The notes below the pieces were generated by a model. That model was not told the DNA's origin. It saw nothing but the letters and a program-made list of their open reading frames with translations, and did no database searches. Shown one piece after another: positions 34,069-42,400 of a stretch of DNA of 64,000 nucleotides. Position numbers and translations under genes: made by a program. This DNA is from Nocardioides speluncae (GTDB taxonomy: Bacteria > Actinomycetota > Actinomycetes > Propionibacteriales > Nocardioidaceae), in contig NZ_QEOO01000016.1 of the NCBI RefSeq assembly GCF_003121585.1, forward strand, positions 372,001-436,000, in the 5' to 3' direction. Numbering within the stretch: position 1 is the first letter of the stretch; every line of letters begins with the position of its first letter.

Positions 34069-37068
34069 ATGCCTCGGGGCAGCGCACGTTCGAACGTCGT
34101 CAGCGAGCAGTGGTCGCACACTCGCTCGGTGTCGGCTGCCGTGGGCCAGCCGCCGACGCCTCGACGTTCGTCCAGCCACCTCCTCCGGCCGAGGCTGATC
34201 TCCGCCCTCGACGGCCTGCGTCAGGTACGGCTCGCGACGGTCGTCGCGCCCGCCGGCGCCGGCAAGACCACCCTGTTCGCGCAGTGGGCACGACAGGCGC
34301 CCGTCGACGTCGCGTGGTGCCGGACCAGCGCCGGAAGCGGCGGACACGAGATCGACAGCGCGGAGGCGATGGTGCGCCGCCTCGGCGACGCCGTCTCCGG
34401 ACTCGCGCCCCAGCTGAGCCCGGCCCGTGACCTCGACACCCTCGTCCGCGAGCTGACCGAGCACGACTCGCCGATCGTGCTGGTCCTCGACGACGCGCAC
34501 CGGGTCGTCAGCCCGGCCGCGATCCGGGTACTCGACCAGCTGCTGCTGCGGACCCCGCCCCACGTCCACCTGCTCGTCGGCTCCCGCCGGCCGCTCGGCT
34601 TCAACCTGGCCCGGACCGAGCTGCCCAGCCTGGTGCTGCCGGCCAGCGCACTCCGGTTCCGCTCGGTCGAGACCGCCGCCCTGTTCCGCAAGGTGTACGA
34701 CGCGCCGCTGGCGCCCGACGACGTCGCCGCGCTCACCCGCCACACCGACGGCTGGGCCGCGGCGCTGCACCTGTTCCATCTCTCCGCGCCGGGCAGCCCG
34801 GTCGAGCGGCACCAGGCGGTGCGGGCGCTCTCCGCCCGGGTCCGGTACGCCGACGACTACCTCGCGCGCGAGGTGCTCGGCGTACTCACGGCCGCGCAGG
34901 TCGACTTCCTCCGCCAGACGTCGGTGTTCGAGGTGCTGTCGGCGCGGCGCTGCGACCGGCTGCTCGGTGGCACCGACAGCCAGACCCACCTGCTCGCGAT
35001 CGAGCAGGCCAGTGCCCTGGTCTGCTCCGCGGACGGCGGCTCGTCGTTCCAGGTGCACCCGGTGCTCCGCGCCCACCTGGCCACCCAGCTGCGCAACCGG
35101 CTCGGCGACACCGAGGTCGAGGAGGCCTACCGGTCGGCCGCCGCCGTACTCCGTGGAGAGCCGAGTCCCGCCGAGGCGCTGCGGGCCTACGTCGCCGCCA
35201 GCGACTGGCTGTCGGTGCGCGACCTGCTGGCCGCCGACGGCCCGGCCGTGCTCGCCGACCTCCGGCTGGACTGGGTCGAGGGCCTCCCGCAGCCGCTGAT
35301 CGAGGACGACCCGTGGGTCGCGCACGCGGTGGCCCTGCGCGCCTTCCGCAACGGCGAGCTCCGCAAGGCGCAGCACGCCGCAGAGCTGGCCCGGCGAACC
35401 GCCGCGGCGTCGGAGCGCACCGAGGTGTGCGCGCTGCTCGCCGAGCAGCTCGAGGTGGTCGCACGGACCTGGGCCGACGGCGATGTCCTCCCCTCGTCGG
35501 CGTGGGGCGAGCGGCTGCGCGCCGTCGTCCGCGACCCGGCCGCCGCCCACGACCGTTCGACTGCACCCCCCAGCCCGCAGCAGGCCTTGGTCCGCGCCGC
35601 CGGTCAGCTGCTGGCCGGCAACCTGGTCGCGGCCCGCCGTACCTTCGCCAGCTGCGCCGACGCGCTGCACAGCGACCCCGGCGCCCAGCTCACCGTCGGC
35701 CTGTTGAGCACGTCGCTCGGCGCGCTCGACCCGGACGCCGCCGACGACATCGCCGATGCGGCGGACCGGCTCGGCTTCCCGTGGTACGCGCGGATCGCGG
35801 CCGCGGTCGCGGACACGCTGCGCTACCTCACCTCCCCCACGCCGACGCTGCCGCTCGGCGAGCATCTGGTCGACGCCGAGAACCGCGGCGACGCCTGGGC
35901 GTGCGTGGTGCTGCTCGGGTTCCGCGGTGCCGCGTCCTGGGTGGGCGGCCGGCCCGATCCGGAGACCTTCGACGAGCTGATCCGCCGGCTGCGGGTGCTC
36001 GACGCTCCCGCCCTCGAGGCATGGGCTCGTGCGGGGCTGGCGGTCGCCAACGCCGCCGCCCAGCTACCGGACGCCGCGCGTGACGCCGAGTCGGCCGCCG
36101 GCTTCGCTCGCAGCGCCGGCGTCCCCGGCGCGCTCGCCGTGGCGTACGGCGCGCTGTCGCTGTGCCGCACCGGTCCGCGCGCGACGGAGGCCGCCGACCT
36201 GGCCGCCGCCGAGGCCGAGGCGGCCGGGCTCGGCTGCTCGCCGTGGAACTGGGTCCGCACCGAGCGGCCCGAGCGCCCTGCCGGCGCGGTGACTGTCGGG
36301 GACAGCGACGGACCGACCCTGCAGGTGCGCTGCTTCGGCCGGTTCGAGATCCGGGTGGACGGCGAGCTGCCGCCGCTCGAGCGGGTCCGCCCGCGCGCCC
36401 GCGAGGTCCTCCGGATGCTGGCGCTCGCCGCCGGCCGCCCGGTGCACCGCGAGCTGCTGATCGAGGCACTGTGGCCCGGGCTCGACCCGTCGGCCGCCAC
36501 CCACAACCTTCACGTCGCGGTCTCCAGCGTCCGCGCGGTGCTCGAGCCCGGCGCCCCCCGCGGCGCGGCTCGACTGCTCGCCCGCGACGGCGACCGATAC
36601 TCGCTCGCGCTCGGCCCGGGCTCCACCTGCGACCTGCAGGTGTTCGAGTCCTCCTGCCTCGCCGCCGAGCGGGCGCGCGTCGCCGGCGACACCGGCGCAG
36701 CGATCCGCTCGCTCAACGTGGCGCTGGAGGCCTACACCGGCGACGTACTCCCTGAGGACGGGCCGGCCGAGTGGGTGCTTGCCGCCCGCGAACGGTTCCG
36801 GGTCCGGGCCGCCGAGGCGGCTGCCCTCCTGGCCGAGCTGCACCTGGTTCGCGACCAGGCTGAGTCCGCGGCGTCCGCCGCGCTGCGCAGCATCGACATC
36901 GACCCGTGCCGCGACGGCTCCTGGCGACTGCTGGTCTCGGCGTACGACGCCACCGGCGACCTCGCCGCCGCCGAGCGGGCCCGCCGTTCGTACGCCGAGG
37001 TGCTGGCCTCGCTGGGCGTGGTCGCGAACACCGCGTCCGCCGTACTCCCCCGCCCGCGCCGCGGCTGA
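34069..37068 (+). CDS. STAND-type ATPase regulator with C-terminal BTAD domain, start of the injection-system locus
   Basis: 999 residues. An N-terminal P-loop NTPase of the STAND/MalT type (Walker A APAGAGKTTLF at about 60-70; Walker B IVLVLDDAHRV) is followed by a helical repeat middle. A C-terminal winged helix plus bacterial transcriptional activator (BTAD) region (from about 750; LQVRCFGRFEIRVDGE, then ALWPGLDPSAATHNLHVAVS) completes it. Such proteins switch genes on after binding a signal and ATP. ATG 34069 has AAAGGA upstream; a longer frame to 33946 overlaps the terminator. It probably activates the injection-system genes, by position. Confidence 0.85.
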   Translation: MPRGSARSNVVSEQWSHTRSVSAAVGQPPTPRRSSSHLLRPRLISALDGLRQVRLATVVAPAGAGKTTLFAQWARQAPVDVAWCRTSAGSGGHEIDSAEAMVRRLGDAVSGLAPQLSPARDLDTLVRELTEHDSPIVLVLDDAHRVVSPAAIRVLDQLLLRTPPHVHLLVGSRRPLGFNLARTELPSLVLPASALRFRSVETAALFRKVYDAPLAPDDVAALTRHTDGWAAALHLFHLSAPGSPVERHQAVRALSARVRYADDYLAREVLGVLTAAQVDFLRQTSVFEVLSARRCDRLLGGTDSQTHLLAIEQASALVCSADGGSSFQVHPVLRAHLATQLRNRLGDTEVEEAYRSAAAVLRGEPSPAEALRAYVAASDWLSVRDLLAADGPAVLADLRLDWVEGLPQPLIEDDPWVAHAVALRAFRNGELRKAQHAAELARRTAAASERTEVCALLAEQLEVVARTWADGDVLPSSAWGERLRAVVRDPAAAHDRSTAPPSPQQALVRAAGQLLAGNLVAARRTFASCADALHSDPGAQLTVGLLSTSLGALDPDAADDIADAADRLGFPWYARIAAAVADTLRYLTSPTPTLPLGEHLVDAENRGDAWACVVLLGFRGAASWVGGRPDPETFDELIRRLRVLDAPALEAWARAGLAVANAAAQLPDAARDAESAAGFARSAGVPGALAVAYGALSLCRTGPRATEAADLAAAEAEAAGLGCSPWNWVRTERPERPAGAVTVGDSDGPTLQVRCFGRFEIRVDGELPPLERVRPRAREVLRMLALAAGRPVHRELLIEALWPGLDPSAATHNLHVAVSSVRAVLEPGAPRGAARLLARDGDRYSLALGPGSTCDLQVFESSCLAAERARVAGDTGAAIRSLNVALEAYTGDVLPEDGPAEWVLAARERFRVRAAEAAALLAELHLVRDQAESAASAALRSIDIDPCRDGSWRLLVSAYDATGDLAAAERARRSYAEVLASLGVVANTASAVLPRPRRG

Positions 37069-37082
37069 GGCCGGCCACCGCT

Positions 37083-37156
37083 CATGTAACGCTGAGTTAC
37101 GCACACTGCCACGCAGTAATTACGGTGCGGGAGTGTGCATAACTCCGCGTTACATG
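37083..37156. repeat. Large inverted repeat between convergent genes (possible bidirectional terminator)
   Basis: Two 25-base arms (37083-37107 and 37132-37156) are complementary except at two positions. They enclose a 24-base centre that itself contains the palindrome GTAATTAC (37116-37123). Each arm also carries its own small palindrome of the form GTAAC-N5-GTTAC or TAAC-N5-GTTA. It fills almost the whole 99-base gap between the ends of the BTAD gene and the membrane-protein gene. A two-way terminator is the simplest reading; no T-run is present. Confidence 0.65.
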
Positions 37157-37167
37157 CGCTCGCTCTC

Positions 37168-38463
37168 CTACGGCGAGGCCGGTCCCCTCGGCACGGTCTC
37201 GGTGGACTCGCCGCCGAGGTACATCGACCCGTCGCACTCGGTCGGCTTCGGGGCGCCCGGCGGCTCGCCGGGGACGTTGCACACCAGCTCGACGGAGATC
37301 TCCTGGTCCTCGCCGAGGGTGATCGGGGTGATGTAGTGGAAGTCGAGGTCGCGGAAGTTCTCCAGGGCGAAGTCGTACTTCACCTCGTCGTCGATCCGGA
37401 TCACCATCCGGCCGAAGTCGCCCTGGGGGTTGCTCAGCACCAGGTCGGTGATCTCGAAGACGGTGTTCTCCGGCACCACCAGCGTCTCGCTGTCGGTGCC
37501 TGCGGTGGTCACGTTCAGCCGCTCGGCGAAGGGGGTGACCAAGGTGTTCGGCGGCAGCTTGTCGATGCCGAGGTTGTCCTTGACCTCTTCCTTGTCCTTC
37601 TCGGTCTCGCCGGCGTTCTGCTGCGAGTTCTTGGCGGCCTCCTCGGCCTTCTTCGCGTCGTCCTTGGCGGCCGCGACGTCGTCCTCCACGGCGGACTCCG
37701 CGGACTCTGTCGCCGCCGACTCGATGGTCGGCTTGAGCAGCAGGAACCACAGCGCGGCGAGCAGGGCCAGCAACGCAAGCAGGGCCAGCAGCGCCTTGGG
37801 CAGCCATTTGGGGAAGGTCGGCTGCTGCACGAAGGTGCCGTCCAGCCGGACCGGGTCGGAGTCCTGCGGCTCGACCGCGACCACGAACGGGTGCGTGACC
37901 GGCGACCCGCGCCAGATCCGCTTCGGCGCCTTGACCGTGACCTGGCCGAACTGGGCCTCGCCCGGAAGGACGGTGACCGACTCGGGCTTCGCGGACAGCG
38001 CCAGCTTGTTGCCATCCTCGCCGGGCGACAGCAGCACCCGGACCGCGCTGTTGCCGCGGTTGTCGATGGCGATCTCGTGCTTGGCCCGGCGTCGTCCCTG
38101 CGAGGTGCGCGGCAGCAGCTCGGCGAAGGTGTCGTAGAACGGCAGGACCTCGACCATGCCCTCGGGCACGACCGCCTGGTCGGGGTGCTCGGTCGGCGTC
38201 ACCTTCACACCGAACAGCTGCTCGCCCGCGAGTACGCCGGAGCCGCGCGGCGGCCGGAAGGTCACGGTCGCTGTGGTGGTCGCGCCCGGGTACAGGGAGA
38301 ACGACTCGGGCTCGACCGTCGCCCACTGCTTGGTCGGTCCGAGGATCTCGACCCAGTAGCCCTCGACGATGTCGCCGTTGTTGCGCACCTGGAGCGGCAC
38401 CACGGCCTCTTCGCCCGGGTTCAGGCGCAGGCTGGTGGAGTCAAGGCTCGCCGAGGTTGTCAT
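37168..38463 (-). CDS. Single-pass membrane protein with N-terminal Ig-like domains, possible anchor for the injection system
   Basis: 431 residues, no signal peptide. Residues about 1-215 form two beta-sandwich, Ig-like modules (LDSTSLRLNPGEEAVVPLQV; later LPGEAQFGQVTVKAP). One long membrane helix (about 225-245: ALLALLALLALLAALWFLLL) has Lys on its N-terminal side, then an acidic, helical, coiled-coil-like stretch (about 250-300) and a beta-rich C-terminal domain. The charge pattern predicts N-terminus in the cytoplasm and C-terminus outside. A membrane protein with a similar plan (CisA) is described in Streptomyces injection-system loci; equivalence here is inference. ATG 38463 is preceded by TACGGT at a leaderless spacing. 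Confidence 0.72.
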   Translation of the reverse strand: MTTSASLDSTSLRLNPGEEAVVPLQVRNNGDIVEGYWVEILGPTKQWATVEPESFSLYPGATTTATVTFRPPRGSGVLAGEQLFGVKVTPTEHPDQAVVPEGMVEVLPFYDTFAELLPRTSQGRRRAKHEIAIDNRGNSAVRVLLSPGEDGNKLALSAKPESVTVLPGEAQFGQVTVKAPKRIWRGSPVTHPFVVAVEPQDSDPVRLDGTFVQQPTFPKWLPKALLALLALLALLAALWFLLLKPTIESAATESAESAVEDDVAAAKDDAKKAEEAAKNSQQNAGETEKDKEEVKDNLGIDKLPPNTLVTPFAERLNVTTAGTDSETLVVPENTVFEITDLVLSNPQGDFGRMVIRIDDEVKYDFALENFRDLDFHYITPITLGEDQEISVELVCNVPGEPPGAPKPTECDGSMYLGGESTETVPRGPASP

Positions 38464-38661
38464 GCCCATGACCGTAGGGGCGGGTACGCCGCGGCACAGC
38501 CGCCGTCGGTGCGTCCATGTGGGCACCGCAACTTGCCCGTTGAGTCGTTGTTGAGTGGGCGGTTAGTGCTGCCCGAGAGACTGCCCGCCAGTGCACATTT
38601 TTGGGAAAACGTCTCAGGGGTCGGCGCGAGGCCGTCCCGCTCGAACAGCAGGGGGTTGGAG

Positions 38662-39285
38662 ATGGGAAGCATTCCGGTCTACGTACAGGCGTGGGACCCG
38701 ATCTTGCAGGCAGGCGTGGTGAGCCATCTTCGGCCGCGGCCGGAGGTCAGAGTGCTCGCCGACAGCGAGGCCGATGACGCCGTCGTCACCGTGGTCGTGG
38801 CGGACGCGGTCGACAGCTCGACACTGCAGCTGCTGACCCGGCTGCAGCGGACCAGCACCACCCGAACCGTCCTGGTCGCCGGCCGGCTCGACGACACCGA
38901 CTTGGTGTCGGCCGTCGAAGCCGGAGCCGTCGGGCTGCTGCGCCGGCACGAGGCCACCGCCGACCGGCTGGTCACCGCCATCTCCGGCGCGGCCGCCAAC
39001 GAGGGCACAGTGCCGCCGGACCTGCTGGGCCGGCTGCTGGACCAGGTCGGCGCGCTGCAGCGCGGCGTACTCGGACCGCGGGGACTGACCTTCAACGGGC
39101 TCGCGACCCGCGAGATCGAAGTGCTGCGGCTGGTCGCCGACGGCTGTGACACCTCCGAGATCGCCGACAAGCTCGCGTACTCCGAGCGCACCGTGAAGAA
39201 CGTGCTGCACGACATCACGACCCGGCTGCAGCTCCGGAACCGCTCGCACGCGGTCGCCTACGCGCTCCGTGAAGGGCTGATCTGA
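38662..39285 (+). CDS. LuxR/NarL-type regulator with degenerate receiver domain
   Basis: 207 residues. The C-terminal LuxR HTH is clear (LATREIEVLRLVADGCDTSE, then ERTVKNVLHDITTRLQL). The N-terminal receiver-like domain is poorly conserved: the first acidic pocket reads QAWDP instead of DDHP, and the conserved Lys is replaced by Arg in GLLRRHE. Phosphorylation control is therefore doubtful. ATG 38662 has GGGGG and GGAG upstream. No histidine kinase is nearby. A role in switching on the injection-system operon is inferred from position. Confidence 0.82.
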   Translation: MGSIPVYVQAWDPILQAGVVSHLRPRPEVRVLADSEADDAVVTVVVADAVDSSTLQLLTRLQRTSTTRTVLVAGRLDDTDLVSAVEAGAVGLLRRHEATADRLVTAISGAAANEGTVPPDLLGRLLDQVGALQRGVLGPRGLTFNGLATREIEVLRLVADGCDTSEIADKLAYSERTVKNVLHDITTRLQLRNRSHAVAYALREGLI

Positions 39286-39298
39286 GGTAGCGCGCGGT

Positions 39299-39332
39299 GG
39301 GCAGTTTCGCCAGGTACCTGGCGAAACTGCCC
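39299..39332. repeat. Perfect 34-base palindrome after the LuxR gene (repeat family member 1)
   Basis: GGGCAGTTTCGCCAG and CTGGCGAAACTGCCC flank a central GTAC, so the whole 34 bases are self-complementary; CCTTT follows. As RNA it would form a strong hairpin, suiting a terminator for the LuxR gene. A related palindrome with the same ends (GGGCAGTTTC, GAAACTG) lies inside the gene at 56472, so this is also a dispersed repeat. Confidence 0.75.
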
Positions 39333-39448
39333 TTTCGACCGGCGGGCGCTGCCCGATCGGCGGTACGCCGACAGTGGGCCGCCGCGGGCCTTAGTCGGCA
39401 CGGTGGTGGAGTCGAGCCGCGTCGGGCGCGGCCGGCAGGAGACGAGGC

Positions 39449-42400
39449 ATGCGAACAAGTAGGTACGTGACCCGGACGCTGACGGGCAGGACGGTGCTCA
39501 CCGGGCTGGCGGCCGCCGTCCTGGTGGCGCCGCTGGCACTGCTGCCTGCGTCCGGGTCCGGCCCGGCGGCGGCCGCCGCCGAGCCCGGCGAGGAGCCGCG
39601 GATCGCGTTCACGGCCGACCAGGACTCGCTGCACGAGATCGACGTCGAGCGGGACATCGACGACGGCTTCGAGACCATCACCGCCTCCGACCGCCGTCGC
39701 CACGACACCAGTGGCGCGACCGAGCCGGCGCCCGACCACGAGGGCGAGGCCAGCCGGACCCTCGGCTCCCGCGCTGTCCACGTCAGCACCGTCGACGAGG
39801 AGCACGGTGAGATCTACCAGGAGCAGTCCGAGGACGTGCCGTTCCGGATCACCTGCAACGACGTCGTCGAGAGCCACCCGGTCCAGGCGCCCGACGGCAG
39901 CGGCCGGATCGCCTTCGCCTCGAACGGCGACGGCGACTGGGACGTCTATATCGCCGCACCACCGGTGGTGGTGCCCGGCATCGCCGCGGAGCCGGGCGCA
40001 GCGGCCGCGGCCGCCGGGCCGCCCACGCTCTGTGACCCGACCTGGACCCTGACCAACGTCACCCAAGGCGAGGCCGACGAGACCTGGCCGTCGTGGAACG
40101 GCAGCCAGCTGGTGTTCAGCGGCACCGCCGACGACCCCCTCGGCGACATCTACAGCGCCACCAACGCCGCGGGCGGCGGCTGGCTGGTCACCAACGTGAC
40201 CAACAGCCCCGGCGTCGCCGACACCCAGCCGGACGCCACCCAGCTCACCACCGGCAGCCCGACCACCTGTGATGGGCCGCTCTGCCCGACCGACTCGTGC
40301 ACGAACGACACCACCACGAACAGCTGGGTGGCCTTCACCACCACCCGGTTCCGGCCCGACGGCAGCATCGGCCTGCTGAACCTGAACCGGCAGGCCCTCG
40401 GCGTGCTCGACGCCTGGGACGGTGCGCCGAGGCAGTCCTCGGAGCCGACCTGGTCGGACTGTGCGGAGGACATGTATCTCGGCTTCACCAGCACCGAGGA
40501 CGACCAGTACGGCGACGTCTGGATCGGCAACGTCAACGAGCCTGAGCCGGCCGATCCTCCCGGCGAGGAGCGGCTGCCGGACCTGGGCCGGGTGGCACCG
40601 GTGGCGGCGGCACCCGGTGTGGCCGAGTCGCACCCGGCCTGGAGCAACCGGTTCACCCCCGGGGGTGACGGCAGCGACGACTTCGGCGTGGTGCTGTTCA
40701 CCAGCCGCACCGCGGACTCGTCGGTCTTCGACGAGCCGGTCGACGAGCCGCCGACGTTCGAGGACGGCGTCGAGCCGGCGATCTACGAAGACACGATGGC
40801 GCCCGGCGAGGCGGTCACCATCGACAAGCTGGTCAACACGCCGCGGATAGTCCCCGACCCGGACATCGTGTTCATGGCTGACACCACCGGCAGCATGGCT
40901 GCCGAGATCGCCAACGTGCAGGACAACGCCGGTGGCGGGCCCAACGGTGAGCTAGGCATCCTGGACCTCATCCGCGGACAGTACCCCGGTGCGCAGTTCG
41001 CGGTCACCGGTTACAAGGACGGACAGGACGGCGACACCCCGGAGGAAGAGGCGTTCACGGTCTACCAGCCGCTGACCGCCGACCGGGAGGACGTGCTCGC
41101 CGGGATCGAGCAGTGGGAGGCCAGCGGCGGTGGGCCGAGCGAAGAGGAGGACTGGCTCGGCGCCCTTGGCCTGACTCCGGGCAGCATCGAGTTCCGCCCG
41201 GAATCGACCCGGATCGTGGTGATGTTCGGCGACGCACCCAGCCACCGCACGTCCGAGGGCTTCACGCTCGAGACTGCCATCGACTCGCTCCAAGAGGCGC
41301 AGGTGCGGGTCATCGCGATCGGCGTACCAGGCCCGCTCGGCCCCGAGCCCCGGCTCGACCTCTTCGGCCAGGCCACGGCCGTCACCGAACAGGCTGGCGG
41401 GTCGCTGTCGGAGGCCGACGCCGAAACCATCTCGCAGGCGATCATCGACGAGGTCAACGACCTGCCGACCGACGTCACCCACTCGGTGACCTGCGATAAC
41501 GGCCTGACTGCCGAGCTGACCCCGGCCAGCCGGGCCGTGCAAAGGGGCGACAGCGCACAGTTCCAGGAGACGATCACCGTCTCGCCGGACGCCACTCTCG
41601 GCGACACCTTGACCTGCGAGGTCTCGTTCCTGCTCAACGGACAGTCACCAGGGCCAGCGTTCACCCAGACCGTGACCATCAACATCGAGGACCTGCGCTC
41701 CCCGACCCACGCCGACATCGACGATGCGTACGGCGACCAGGGCGAGGAGCTGGGCACCGACCGGCGCACGATCATCGCCGACTCCGGGGTCGCCGAGCCC
41801 GAGGAGATGCCGTACGACGAGGCCGGTCCGGCGTACTCCCCCGACGGCACCAAGATCGCCTACAGCCGGGACCTGACCTTCGAGCAGGACTCCGAGCCGC
41901 GAGCCCGCGCGCTGTACGTCGCGAACGCCGACGGCAGCGACCCGCAGCCGCTGCTCGCGGCCGGGCTCCGCCCGCCGGGCGCGGTCGACGTCGACCCGGC
42001 GTGGTCCCCGGACGGCACCAGGGTCGCGTTCACCCGCTACGAGCGAAGCGACTTCGGCGGCCACCTCGAGCCGCAGGTGATGGTGGCGAACCTGGCCGCC
42101 GGCACCGTGCACACCGTCACGCTCCCGCCCGACGAGTTCGTGATCTACGCCGACCAGGAGCCGTCCTGGTCCCCGGACGGCAGGTTCATCGTGCTGTCCC
42201 GCGACGTGATCACGTTCGACGTGGAGATCCAGGCCCGCAACGCCGCCCGCCGCGGTACGCCGAACGCCAGCGACCCCGACGAGCTGCGGCTGTGGGTGGT
42301 CGACGCGTCCGGCAACGGCCGGGAGGCGCGCCTGTTCACGCCGGTGCCCTGCGGCGAGGGCGAGATCTGCCCGCGCAGCGTGCCCGGCTTCGGGCCGGCC

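Noticed and set aside
37135..39285. 716-residue open frame covering the LuxR regulator
   Set aside because: Its first 509 codons are antisense to the membrane-protein gene and look unlike any protein; only the part from ATG 38662 is real.
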